Under the pieces are notes generated by a model. That model made no database searches, was not told the DNA's origin, and saw nothing but the letters and a program-made list of their open reading frames with translations. Below, one piece after another: positions 26,599 through 36,162 of a stretch of DNA of 64,000 nucleotides (within the stretch, counting starts at the first letter, position 1; each line of letters starts with the position of its first letter). A program made the position numbers and the translations under genes. This DNA comes from Roseibium sp. Sym1 (GTDB lineage Bacteria > Pseudomonadota > Alphaproteobacteria > Rhizobiales > Stappiaceae), in contig NZ_CP114786.1 of the NCBI RefSeq assembly GCF_027359675.1, positions 2,702,501-2,766,500 of the forward strand. The letters are read 5' to 3'.

Positions 26599-28362
26599 CT
26601 AAGCTTGCTTTTTCGGACCGGCAGGGTCGCGCCGGCGGAAGCGGGGCCGGGGTGTCGCAGCCGCTTCCGGCGCGGCGCTGAGGCGGCCGTGATCCAGATG
26701 AAACTGCTTGTCCGCGATGGCCCGGAAGGACGGGCGATGGCTGACTATCAGGGTGGTGAGCTGCCCCTTGAGCCGTTTCAGGGCTTCAACCAGCTCGGCT
26801 TCGCTCTTGTGATCGAGCGCGCCGTTGGCGTCGTTCAAAATGAGGATCCTGGGTTCACCTGCAAGGACGCGGGCAATTGCGATCCGCTGGACCATGGAAT
26901 CGGTGAGATTTTCCTCAATGGCGTTGCCGAGTGGCGTGTCGTAGCCGAGGGGCAGCAGGTGGATGTCTTTTTCAAGACCGATCAGGTTTGCAGCCATGCG
27001 GGCTTTTTGCGGGGATGCATGGGATCCGAACAGCGTCAGGTTCTGCAGGATCGTGCCTGAGAACATCTGGGCATCATTGCCGACATAGGCGATGCTCTTG
27101 CAAAGCGTGCGGTGATCCGGTCCGTAAAGGTTGTGGCCGTCCAGCAGGACCTGCCCGGAGGTCGGTTTCATGTCGCCGGAGACAAGATGCGCGAGCGTTG
27201 TCCTGCCGCTTCCGTCGTTGCCTTCGAAGGCGACGATTTCGCCGGCGTTGATGGTGAGCGAGAGGTCGTGAACAGGGACAATGGCGTCGCCGTGGGGCAG
27301 GAAGCTGGCGTTCTGCAGCTTGATGTTGCCGACAATCGCGAGATCCTGACTTGCGGTCAGCTCCTCCCTGGGCAGATCGAACAGGGCGCTGGCTTCACGG
27401 AAATCATGGTTGATCCGCTGCATGTCGGTCCAGTGGTTGATGCCGCGAAGCAGAGGCTGGACAACCTGTCCGGCCAAAAGCGTACACGCCGCCACCGCGC
27501 CCACGCTGATAAACCCTCCCATGACCAGGAGCGCGCCGGCGGACACGACGCAAACCGTCGTCAGGACCGTGAAAAACCCTGACGAATTGCGGGCACGGTT
27601 GTTCAGGTCGATATAGTCATAACCCATTCGGGAGGTCTGGGTCTGCAGACGTTCGAACCGGCGCAAGATGACCGGTTCCAGCGCCATGGCCTTGATCGTG
27701 TTCAGGCCGGAGAGAACCTCGAAGATGAAATCGTACTTGCGCTGATCCTGTTCGGCCCGCTTTTCGATCAGCGTTTCGATCTTGGCGTTCAGGTTGGCGG
27801 TGCGCAGGGCAAACAGGGCCAGCAGCGCGACCGGAATGAAGCCGATGGGGCCGCCGATCAGGAACAGAACGGCAAGAAAGATGGCGCTGGCCGGCAGGTC
27901 GATAGCCAGGAGGCGCGCCTGGCTGCCATATTGGTCGCCGAGTGCTTGCAGAGAGCGGAACGAGTCGAGGTGTTTGGAGACCGTTGCCTCCGACGCGGCA
28001 TCGCCTCTCGAGTTCAGAAGGCGCCGAGTGGCTTCCAGATTGGCCTTGTGGGTGAACGAGGCAGCGAGCCAGCCAACCACATAGGACCTGATTGTCTTAA
28101 GAACCGCATCGATGACCAGCACGAACCCCAGGCCGATAACCAGGATAACGAGGGTGTCCGTGGCCTTGTTCGGCAGGATCCTGTCATAGACCTGCAAAAT
28201 GGTCAGCGGCATGGCCAGCCCAAGGATGTTGATCAGGATGGAGGCCATGATCACGGAGCGTGGCAAGGCCGGCGTCCTTACCGGTTCGCCCGATTCGGAG
28301 GAAATGAACGTCAACTTTGGCAATTTAACACTGTTAAAAGTATCAATGATAAAAGATGTCAT
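26599..28362 (-). CDS. Type I secretion ABC half-transporter B with degenerate ATPase motifs
   Basis: 587 residues, AGGAGG eight bases before the ATG, first gene of the secretion operon. The PrtD-like membrane domain spans about residues 30-310 (SVIMASILINILGLAMPLTI). In the ATPase domain Walker A reads GNDGSGRTT with Arg in place of the Lys that holds ATP phosphate; the Q-loop is YVGNDAQMFSG; the signature is LTDSMVQRIAIAR instead of LSGGQRQR; Walker B is ILILNDANGALD with Asn-Asp in place of Asp-Glu; the H-loop His remains (VSHRPS). A Pro/Arg-rich tail ends the protein. Its stop is 9 bp before the start of half-transporter A. Confidence 0.9.
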   Translation of the reverse strand: MTSFIIDTFNSVKLPKLTFISSESGEPVRTPALPRSVIMASILINILGLAMPLTILQVYDRILPNKATDTLVILVIGLGFVLVIDAVLKTIRSYVVGWLAASFTHKANLEATRRLLNSRGDAASEATVSKHLDSFRSLQALGDQYGSQARLLAIDLPASAIFLAVLFLIGGPIGFIPVALLALFALRTANLNAKIETLIEKRAEQDQRKYDFIFEVLSGLNTIKAMALEPVILRRFERLQTQTSRMGYDYIDLNNRARNSSGFFTVLTTVCVVSAGALLVMGGFISVGAVAACTLLAGQVVQPLLRGINHWTDMQRINHDFREASALFDLPREELTASQDLAIVGNIKLQNASFLPHGDAIVPVHDLSLTINAGEIVAFEGNDGSGRTTLAHLVSGDMKPTSGQVLLDGHNLYGPDHRTLCKSIAYVGNDAQMFSGTILQNLTLFGSHASPQKARMAANLIGLEKDIHLLPLGYDTPLGNAIEENLTDSMVQRIAIARVLAGEPRILILNDANGALDHKSEAELVEALKRLKGQLTTLIVSHRPSFRAIADKQFHLDHGRLSAAPEAAATPRPRFRRRDPAGPKKQA

Positions 28363-28540
28363 AGTATACGCCTCCTCAATTACATTAGGTACGTGTAATC
28401 GTTTCGAAACCGTTTACCAATAAGTCCATAAAATCTAAATTTTGTTCAAGATGTATATGTATTTCATTGATCGAGGTTTGTTTTTATTAATCTAACCCTG
28501 CGTCTGATGAGGGCGTGATTTAAGGGAGCGCGTGCAAGTC
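28363..28540. promoter_or_regulatory. Divergent promoter region of the secretion operon and RTX gene
   Basis: 178 bp, AT-rich against the local background. ATTACA and TGTAAT (28379-28384, 28394-28399) form an inverted pair around 9 bases, followed by the perfect palindrome GTTTCGAAAC (28401-28410). These could be sites for a regulator of both the transporter genes and the exported protein. No individual promoter can be assigned with confidence. Confidence 0.45.
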
Positions 28541-31500
28541 ATGGCCAACACCGACAGTTCCGAAAACACGGGCAAACCGGCCGGATCTTCCTCGTCGAAT
28601 TCCGGCGGTGACACGCCAGTTCCGGGCCGGGTCGAAGCGCAGGCCGGAGATCCGTATCGTCCGGATGGCGGCAATGACTATTCCCTCTCGATCGAGCCGG
28701 AAGACACCGGAGAGGCGACGATCGCGAACCTTTATCAGGCTGTGCCTCTGGAAAACGAAGGAACGGGTGCCTCCCAGGTCGATGGAGACGGCACTGGTGG
28801 AAACGCAACCGGTGGCGGTGGTGCCAAGGCAGGCGGCTTGGGCAGCGGGCGTGGCGACGGCCAGGGCGATACCCGGTTGCCCGAAGGCTCCCAGGAGGTG
28901 GTAGAGACCTCCGATGGCGCTCCAAATGACGACGGCGGCCTTGGCGACGGTACTGTGCCGGGTGCTCGCGGGCTGGACGCAACCCTGCCGCAGTTTGATC
29001 TGGGTGGAGACGGGGTCAGCGCATCCGGGTCTCAAATCGGTGACGGCACCAGCGGAGGCCTCGCGCCGGAGGAAGACGACGGTGGTGACGGCCCCGGTCC
29101 TGGCGATCCAACCGAAAACACGGATGTCGGCCCTGTCAGCGACAGCGACAGCACAGGCAACGAGGTCTCCGAGTTCGCGACGGGCGGCGACTATACCGGT
29201 ATGACCGCGTTCGCGGACGATCCGGATGTCACCGACGTTGTCTCCTACGAGATCACCGGCGGCGACGACCGGTTCGAGATCGACCCGGATACGGGCGAGA
29301 TCACGGTGAAGGCGGGCTCTTCCTTCGACGCGGAGACGGAAAGCTCTGCCGATGTCGAGGTGACGGCGACATCCTCGGACGGGTCGACGTCCGTCGGCAC
29401 GTTCACGATTTCCATCGGCGACGAGAACGAAGGCCCGATCGGTCCTGTCAGCGACAGCGACACCACCGGCAACGTGGTGTCGGAGTTCGCGTCGGGCGGC
29501 GACTATACCGGCGTGACCGCCTTCGCGGACGATCCGGATGTGACCGACGTGGTTTCCTACGAGATTACCGGCGGCGACGACCGGTTCGAGATCGACCCGG
29601 ACACGGGCGAGATCACGGTGAAGGCGGGATCTTCCTTCGACGCGGAGACGGAAAGCTCCGTCGATGTCGAGGTGACGGCGACGTCCTCGGACGGGTCGAC
29701 CTCGACGGGCACGTTCACGATCAGCATCGGCGACGAGAACGAGGCCCCGGTTGGCCCTGTCAGCGACAGTGATACCACGGGCAACGAGGTGTCGGAGTTC
29801 GCGAGCGGAGGCGACTATACCGGCGTGACCGCCTTCGCGGACGATCCGGATGTCACCGACGTGGTTTCCTACGAGATCACCGGCGGCGACGACCGCTTCG
29901 AGATCGATCCGGACACGGGCGAGATCACGGTGAAGGCGGGCTCTTCCTTCGACGCGGAGACGGAAAGCTCTGCCGATGTCGAGGTGACGGCGACATCCTC
30001 GGACGGGTCGACGTCCGTCGGCACGTTCACGATTTCCATCGGCGACGAGAACGAAGGCCCGATCGGTCCTGTCAGCGACAGCGACACCACCGGCAACGAG
30101 GTGTCCGAGTTCGCGACGGGCGGCGACTATACCGGTGTGACCGCGTTCGCGGACGATCCGGATGTCACCGACGTTGTCTCCTACGAGATCACCGGCGGTG
30201 ACGACCGCTTCGAGATCGATCCGGACACGGGCGAGATCACGGTGAAGGCGGGCTCTTCCTTCGATGCGGAGACGGAAAGCTCTGCCGATGTCGAGGTGAC
30301 GGCGACGTCCTCGGACGGCTCGACGTCAGTCGGCACGTTCACGATCGCCATCGGCGACGAGAACGAAGGCCCGATCGGTCCTGTCAGCGACAGCGACACC
30401 ACCGGCAACGAGGTGTCCGAGTTCGCGACGGGCGGCGACTATACCGGTGTGACCGCGTTCGCGGACGATCCGGATGTCACCGACGTTGTCTCCTACGAGA
30501 TCACCGGCGGCGATGACCGCTTCGAGATCGATCCGGACACGGGCGAGATCACGGTGAAGGCGGGCTCTTCCTTCGATGCGGAGACGGAAAGCTCTGCCGA
30601 TGTCGAGGTGACGGCGACGTCCTCGGACGGCTCGACGTCAGTCGGCACGTTCACGATCGCCATCGGCGACGAGAACGAAGGCCCGATCGGTCCTGTCAGC
30701 GACAGCGACACCACCGGCAACGTGGTGTCGGAGTTCGCGTCGGGCGGCGACTATACCGGCGTGACCGCGTTCGCGGATGATCCGGATGTCACCGACGTCG
30801 TCTCCTACGAGATCACCGGCGGCGATGACCGCTTCGAGATCGACCCGGACACTGGCGAGATCACGGTGAAGGCGGGCTCTTCCTTCGACGCCGAGGCGGA
30901 AAGCTCTGCCGATGTCGAGGTGACGGCGACGTCCTCGGACGGGTCGACCTCGACGGGTACGTTTACGATCGCCATCGGTGACGAGAACGAAGGCCCGATC
31001 GGTCCTGTCAGCGACAGCGACACCACCGGCAACGAGGTGTCGGAGTTCGCGTCGGGCGGCGACTATACCGGTGTGACCGCGTTCGCGGACGATCCGGATG
31101 TCACCGACGTGGTCTCCTACGAGATCACCGGCGGCGACGACCGCTTCGAGATCGACCCGGATACGGGCGAGATCACGGTGAAGGCGGGATCCAGCTTCGA
31201 CGCCGAGGCGGACTCGAGTGTCAATGTAACCGTGACCGCAACGTCCACCGACGGGTCAACCGCAACGGGCACTTTCTCCATCGGCATCACGGACGGCAAC
31301 GAGCCGCCGGATCTTGTCATCTGCCTGGAAGACGGTGGCCTGCAGATGATCCAGAACGGCAGTTTCGAGGTCTATGACGGTCCCCATGGAGGAAACGCCG
31401 GGACCGGCTGGTACGAGAACCCGAATTCCATAGACAGCTGGACCTACGAGAATGTCGATGTCCATGAGGCCGGACACAACAATTTCGGCGCGACCGATGG

Positions 31501-34432
31501 TGGCCATCATCTCGATCTTGCTAGCCGCACAAACGGCTGGATTTCTCAGGAAGTCGAAGGCCAGCTCGATGGCCAGGTCTACCAGTTGTCCTTTGACATG
31601 AAGTCGCGTGGAGGCGAAGGCCAGAGCGTGGCGGAAGTCTATTGGAACGGCGAGCTGATCGATACGATCGATCCGGCGACGACCGGTTCCGGATGGCAGG
31701 CCTTTTCCTTCAATGTGGTTGGCGGCTCCGGTGACGGTTCCAACACGTTGACCTTTGTCGAGATCGGCTCCGACAACAATGGCGGCACCCTGATCGACAG
31801 TGTCTCGATGACCGCGGACACCCGCATCGCGGTGGTCGAGGAATTCCATGGCGCGGAAATCGCCCCGATGCAGGTCTTCGACCCGGATGTCGGTGATACG
31901 CATACCTTCACCGTGTCGGACGACCGGTTCGAGGTGGTGGTGTCCGGTGACAAATATGTCCTGAAACTGAAAGACGACCAGGCCCTCGACTATGAAACCG
32001 AGACGCAGGTTTCCGTCGATGTGACGGTGACCGATTCCGGCGGCCTGTCGGACACCGAAACCGTCGTCATCGATGTGCTGGACATCGACGAGAGTGTCGG
32101 TCCGATCGGTCCCGTCGCGGACAGCGATACTGCGCTGAACAGCGTTGCGGAGAATGGGTCAGGCGGCGAATATGTCGGCGTGACCGCGTTCGCGGACGAT
32201 CCGGACGCCTCCGACAGTGTGACCTATTCGATCACGGATGACCGGTTCGAGATCGACCCGGATACCGGTGTCCTCACCGTCCGGGACGGCGTCAGCTTTG
32301 ACTATGAGGCCATGCAGAGTGTCGATGTCGAGGTCACGGCAACATCATCCGACGGCTCCACGTCGACAGGGACCTTCACCGTCAACATTACCGATGTCAA
32401 CGAAGCGCCGGATCTGGACTTCGATCCGGAGCTCGGCCCGGGATGCTCCGTGACCATGACCTTCGTGGAAGAATCCGCAGGTTACAGCAACATTCTCGGT
32501 GTCTTCCATATGGATGGCAACGGCAACCCGATCGGTGGCGAGATCGTATGGGTCGATCAGAACCAGCTGAATGCAGGCGACAGCGCAACCATCTACTTGG
32601 AGGGCGTCGAAGCCGGTGAAATCGGTTACTTCCTGATCCCGGATGGCGCTGACTATAACAGCGTTGCGAGCGGCGATCCGGTCACGTTCCAGAAGGACGG
32701 GGACGGACACTGGCAAGCCGTCGTGGACGGAACGCCGCTGGTCGGTAAGGGCGCCAATGTGTTCTTCTCCGGTGACGGGTCGCTCAACCCGGGTGGGTAC
32801 GATTATGCCGCGGAAAGCGGCATCAGGATCGGCTTTGAGGATCTTGTCGGTGGTGGTGACGAGGATTTCGATGACCCTGTCTTCGACCAGACCGTGCAGG
32901 AGACCGACGCCCATGCTGCTGTTTATGAAGAACAGCTCGGCGCCGAAGTCGGCACGCTGTCCGTCTTCGATCCGGACATTGGCGACAGCCATACCTTCAC
33001 CGTTTCGGACGACCGGTTCGAAGTGGTCGCGCAGAACGGCGAGACCGTGCTGAAATTGAAGGACGACCAGGCGCTCGATTACGAGACGGAAACCCAGGTG
33101 ACCATCGAGGTCACGGCGACCGATACCGGCGGCCTGTCGGACACGGAGACCATCGTCATCGATGTGATTGATGTCGAGCCCGAAGGCCCGAACGACAACA
33201 ATTCGCCAATCGGTCCTGTCAGCGACACGGATACCGCCCAAAATCTGGTGGCGGCAACCGCCGCGGCCGGGGTCGTGGTCGGCCTGACCGCCTTTGCCCG
33301 GGATGCGGATGCCGGCGACACGGTCACCTATTCCATCGATGACAACCGGTTCGGCATCGACGCCGATACGGGTGTCGTCACGGTTGCCGACGCGGCCGCG
33401 CTGATCGCGGGCGAGACCATCGATGTCACCATCAACGCGACGTCGAGCGACGGTTCGCAGTCCAGCGCGACCTTCCCGGTCGAGGTGACCTCCGGCGGAT
33501 CCGGCAATTCACCACCCGACCTGATCGTTGGCAATGCCATTTACCGCCCAGACAATGCCAACAAGCACTGGGACGATCATCACGACGGTCACTGGGGCCA
33601 TATCCAGGATGGCGAAAAAGGCCACTATCACGAAGATGACGGCGTGCACGGCCAGACCTATCATGGCCATGACGATGACTGCGACGCGAACGAGTATCAC
33701 GTGCCGGAAAACGAAGCCGGTGTTGAGCTGATCCAGCTTTCCGTTGTCGATCCGGACGTGGGCGACACGCACACCTTCACGGTGTCCGACGATCGATTTG
33801 AAGTCATCTCCGATGGTGAGAACTATCTGCTGAAGCTGAAGGACGATGTCGCGGTCGACTTTGAGACCGAGCAGACCATAACCCTCGATGTCACGGCGAC
33901 AGACAGCGGTGGCCTGTCTGACACGGAGACCATCACACTGGATGTGGTCGATGTCGATGAAAGCGCCATCTGTGAAACCGGAACCAGTGGTGACGACACG
34001 ATCGTCGGCGGTGATTTCAGCGATACGATCTATGGTCGGGGAGGCAACGACATCCTCATCGGCCAGGGAGGCAATGACAGCCTTCACGGCGGTTCGGGAG
34101 ACGACGTAATCCGCGGCGGCACGGGCGACGACGTCATGGCCGGCGGTGACGGGTCGGACCTGTTCGCCTACATGCTCGGCGATGGCAACGACACGATCTC
34201 CGGCGGTGCCGGCGGCAACTGGATCGACATCATCGATCTCGCAAATGCCACTGATGGCACGGCTCTGGGCGAATACGGCACCGACTGGTCGATTACCATG
34301 ACCGAGGGTGCAATCGAGGAAGTCAACGCCCTCGGCGGCGAGATCTCCTTGTCGCAGGATTCAGGCGGCTACATCGAGCTCGCCGACGGTGGCCGCATCG
34401 ACTTCTCGGATCTGGAAGGCATTCAGTACTGA
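28541..34432 (+). CDS. Giant RTX/cadherin-like repeat protein secreted by the type I system
   Basis: 1963 residues from an ATG with AAGGGAG upstream (a GTG at 28532 is too close to it). No signal peptide: residues 1-196 are Gly/Asp/Ser-rich and probably disordered. Residues 197-924 are seven 104-residue cadherin-like repeats (GPVSDSDTTGN, TAFADDPDVTDVVSYEITGG, RFEIDPDTGEITVKAG, GDENEGPI). A jelly-roll-like domain (about 927-1095, NGSFEVYDGPHGGNAGTGWY), further cadherin-like modules, a DUF4114-like domain (about 1297-1453, ending GFEDLVGGGDEDFDD), a His/Asp-rich insert (about 1667-1723) and four to five RTX nonapeptides (about 1815-1893, GGNDILIGQGGNDSLHGGSG) follow. The C-terminus is the usual uncleaved type I secretion signal region. 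Calcium-dependent folding outside the cell is expected. Adhesin or matrix protein is the best guess. Confidence 0.92.
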   Translation: MANTDSSENTGKPAGSSSSNSGGDTPVPGRVEAQAGDPYRPDGGNDYSLSIEPEDTGEATIANLYQAVPLENEGTGASQVDGDGTGGNATGGGGAKAGGLGSGRGDGQGDTRLPEGSQEVVETSDGAPNDDGGLGDGTVPGARGLDATLPQFDLGGDGVSASGSQIGDGTSGGLAPEEDDGGDGPGPGDPTENTDVGPVSDSDSTGNEVSEFATGGDYTGMTAFADDPDVTDVVSYEITGGDDRFEIDPDTGEITVKAGSSFDAETESSADVEVTATSSDGSTSVGTFTISIGDENEGPIGPVSDSDTTGNVVSEFASGGDYTGVTAFADDPDVTDVVSYEITGGDDRFEIDPDTGEITVKAGSSFDAETESSVDVEVTATSSDGSTSTGTFTISIGDENEAPVGPVSDSDTTGNEVSEFASGGDYTGVTAFADDPDVTDVVSYEITGGDDRFEIDPDTGEITVKAGSSFDAETESSADVEVTATSSDGSTSVGTFTISIGDENEGPIGPVSDSDTTGNEVSEFATGGDYTGVTAFADDPDVTDVVSYEITGGDDRFEIDPDTGEITVKAGSSFDAETESSADVEVTATSSDGSTSVGTFTIAIGDENEGPIGPVSDSDTTGNEVSEFATGGDYTGVTAFADDPDVTDVVSYEITGGDDRFEIDPDTGEITVKAGSSFDAETESSADVEVTATSSDGSTSVGTFTIAIGDENEGPIGPVSDSDTTGNVVSEFASGGDYTGVTAFADDPDVTDVVSYEITGGDDRFEIDPDTGEITVKAGSSFDAEAESSADVEVTATSSDGSTSTGTFTIAIGDENEGPIGPVSDSDTTGNEVSEFASGGDYTGVTAFADDPDVTDVVSYEITGGDDRFEIDPDTGEITVKAGSSFDAEADSSVNVTVTATSTDGSTATGTFSIGITDGNEPPDLVICLEDGGLQMIQNGSFEVYDGPHGGNAGTGWYENPNSIDSWTYENVDVHEAGHNNFGATDGGHHLDLASRTNGWISQEVEGQLDGQVYQLSFDMKSRGGEGQSVAEVYWNGELIDTIDPATTGSGWQAFSFNVVGGSGDGSNTLTFVEIGSDNNGGTLIDSVSMTADTRIAVVEEFHGAEIAPMQVFDPDVGDTHTFTVSDDRFEVVVSGDKYVLKLKDDQALDYETETQVSVDVTVTDSGGLSDTETVVIDVLDIDESVGPIGPVADSDTALNSVAENGSGGEYVGVTAFADDPDASDSVTYSITDDRFEIDPDTGVLTVRDGVSFDYEAMQSVDVEVTATSSDGSTSTGTFTVNITDVNEAPDLDFDPELGPGCSVTMTFVEESAGYSNILGVFHMDGNGNPIGGEIVWVDQNQLNAGDSATIYLEGVEAGEIGYFLIPDGADYNSVASGDPVTFQKDGDGHWQAVVDGTPLVGKGANVFFSGDGSLNPGGYDYAAESGIRIGFEDLVGGGDEDFDDPVFDQTVQETDAHAAVYEEQLGAEVGTLSVFDPDIGDSHTFTVSDDRFEVVAQNGETVLKLKDDQALDYETETQVTIEVTATDTGGLSDTETIVIDVIDVEPEGPNDNNSPIGPVSDTDTAQNLVAATAAAGVVVGLTAFARDADAGDTVTYSIDDNRFGIDADTGVVTVADAAALIAGETIDVTINATSSDGSQSSATFPVEVTSGGSGNSPPDLIVGNAIYRPDNANKHWDDHHDGHWGHIQDGEKGHYHEDDGVHGQTYHGHDDDCDANEYHVPENEAGVELIQLSVVDPDVGDTHTFTVSDDRFEVISDGENYLLKLKDDVAVDFETEQTITLDVTATDSGGLSDTETITLDVVDVDESAICETGTSGDDTIVGGDFSDTIYGRGGNDILIGQGGNDSLHGGSGDDVIRGGTGDDVMAGGDGSDLFAYMLGDGNDTISGGAGGNWIDIIDLANATDGTALGEYGTDWSITMTEGAIEEVNALGGEISLSQDSGGYIELADGGRIDFSDLEGIQY
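29129..31312 (+). repeat. Seven tandem 312-bp repeats inside the RTX gene
   Basis: Units begin at 29129, 29441, 29753, 30065, 30377, 30689 and 31001. Each encodes a 104-residue cadherin-like module. Units four and five (30065, 30377) are almost identical in DNA, differing at about two positions, and the others differ mainly at synonymous or conservative positions (ATGG versus ASGG, TISIGD versus TIAIGD). The last unit diverges in its final third. This high identity suggests recent duplication or gene conversion and copy-number change. Confidence 0.95.
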
Positions 34433-34480
34433 CAAGGTCAATCTACCCGCGAAAGGTATTCTCGCCCGAGTCTTGGGCGG

Positions 34481-35971
34481 TTACTTGATCGGGGGCAGCG
34501 GCTGGGTTTCGATCACCACGACAGGGTCGGTGATCGCGACGTCTGCCACGGCTGACTGGAACGGATCGTTTTCCGTCGGGCCAAGGCGCAGATCCCAGGT
34601 GTTGAATTCCGGCATGATGCGGGCAACAGGATTCGGCCGTTCCTCGATAATCGAGAAATGCTGGGGTGCAAGCCGGCCGATATTGGCCAGAAGGAAGAAG
34701 TCGGCGATACGGGCATCATACCGGGCGCGCAGGTAGTCGACCTGACTCAACAGCAGTTCCCGCTCACCGTCGAGCACGTCGAGCAGCGAGCGCTGGCCAC
34801 TGTCGAACTCCACCTGCAGGCCCTTGACCGCACGCCGGTTGGCCTCGATGGCGCGCTTGCCGGCCTTGGCGCGCAGCCTTGAGGCGGCGCGTTGCTTCAT
34901 CGCCCGCACGACGTTCTCGCGGATGATCTGCTGGGTGTCGTCAAGTTCATATTCCGTCTGCGAGGCGGTGTACCTGGCACGCTTGACGGAGGCGATGTTG
35001 CGCCCGCCGGTGAAAAACGGCGCGGTGACCCGGACACCGAAGCGGAAATCCTCTTCGTCGCGGTTGCCGAAATTGCCCCGGTAGCCGTTTTCCCATTCGC
35101 TTTCCAGCGACACCCTTGGCAGCATGTCACCGACAGCGGCGCGCGCCGCATAACGGGCGGCGCGGGCATCCGCGGTGGCGGCGCGAATGGACGGGTTGTT
35201 CTGGTAGGCCACGCTTATGGCGTCTTCGAGACCGGCCGGCTCGATCGATCTTGGAATGCCGGGCCAACCAAGCTTGCCCGGTTTCTGACCGGTCAGGCGT
35301 TCATAGAGGGCTTCCGAGGCCTCGAGGTCGCCGACAGCCTGATCCTTGTTGCCCTGCGCTTCGGCCAGACGGGCGAGCGCCTGCTCGATATCGGTGCGGG
35401 TGGCATCGCCGGACTTGTAGCGGGCGCGTGCCGCGCTGACTTCGCGTTGAACCACGTTGGTATAGTCCGTCAGGCGGGCAACGATCGACCTGTCCCTGCA
35501 GATGCGCAGGTAGGCGTCTGCCGTGTTGAACAGCAGGGTTTGTTCCACGCCGATCAGCTGGTTGCGGCCGGAATTCGCTTCCTCGTGTGCCTGGTTCAGG
35601 CGGTTGACGCCCGCGAAACCCTGAAACACGGTCTGGGACATGGAAATCCCGAGTTCATGGAAGAACGCGCGGTCGCTAATACCGCTGCGGGTCTTGAAGG
35701 CGTTTTGTTCGCCCAGATACGAACCCGTTACGGTCGGCAGGAATTCGGACCTGGCTGTCCACACACCCTGTTTGGTTGCCTGGTACTTGGACCGTTCCGC
35801 CTTGAGCCCCGGATTGATCGCATAGGCGGCCGCCATGGCCTCTTCCAGGGACGTTCCGAATGCCGGGCTCCCGGCAATGCTCAAACTGATCACGGAAGCC
35901 CCCGCCAGAAGGCCGACAAGGCGGGCCCGGGCAAACTGCTTCAGTCTGGTTGGAGCAAGGAGGGTCGTCAT
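34481..35971 (-). CDS. TolC-family outer-membrane channel of the type I system
   Basis: 496 residues. Signal peptide to about residue 39 (LLAGASVISLSIAGSPAFG). The TolC repeats are visible twice: SLEEAMAAAYAINPGLKAER and GLEDAISVAYQNNPSIRAAT, each followed by helical segments and beta-strand motifs (LGISMSQTVFQGF, FGVRVTAPFFTGGRN). The C-terminal half ends with SLLDVLDGERELLLSQVDYL, typical of type I secretion TolC proteins, then a Pro-rich tail (VVVIETQPLPPIK). It is convergent with the RTX gene and completes the secretion system with the ABC pair and HlyD. Confidence 0.93.
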   Translation of the reverse strand: MTTLLAPTRLKQFARARLVGLLAGASVISLSIAGSPAFGTSLEEAMAAAYAINPGLKAERSKYQATKQGVWTARSEFLPTVTGSYLGEQNAFKTRSGISDRAFFHELGISMSQTVFQGFAGVNRLNQAHEEANSGRNQLIGVEQTLLFNTADAYLRICRDRSIVARLTDYTNVVQREVSAARARYKSGDATRTDIEQALARLAEAQGNKDQAVGDLEASEALYERLTGQKPGKLGWPGIPRSIEPAGLEDAISVAYQNNPSIRAATADARAARYAARAAVGDMLPRVSLESEWENGYRGNFGNRDEEDFRFGVRVTAPFFTGGRNIASVKRARYTASQTEYELDDTQQIIRENVVRAMKQRAASRLRAKAGKRAIEANRRAVKGLQVEFDSGQRSLLDVLDGERELLLSQVDYLRARYDARIADFFLLANIGRLAPQHFSIIEERPNPVARIMPEFNTWDLRLGPTENDPFQSAVADVAITDPVVVIETQPLPPIK

Positions 35972-36162
35972 TGCGGTACCTGTTTGTTGTCTGCAATCAC
36001 ATTAGATTTTTATAGTTAATCAAAGGTAAGTTGATGTGAAGTCTTATGGTTAATAAGCGTTAGTGAATTCCAGGTCTTTTGATGTTTTTTTGGCCATTTA
36101 CAAGTATTGATAATTGTTACAATTATTAATTCAGCGCCATTCAAGAAACTTCGTGATTTTGG

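Noticed and set aside
24412..27060. Long plus-strand open frame opposite the ABC half-transporters
   Set aside because: Its translation is biased towards Arg, Gly, Gln and His with no domain; the minus strand encodes clear ABC proteins.
28532..28540. GTG start three codons upstream for the RTX gene
   Set aside because: The ribosome-binding site would be only three bases away, so the ATG at 28541 is preferred.
29129..31312. CRISPR-like array
   Set aside because: The repeated unit is 312 bp, contiguous, in frame and coding, without spacers.
34437..34480. Terminator between the RTX and tolC genes
   Set aside because: A short GCCCGA/TTGGGC-like stem can be drawn, but it is weak and has no T-run.
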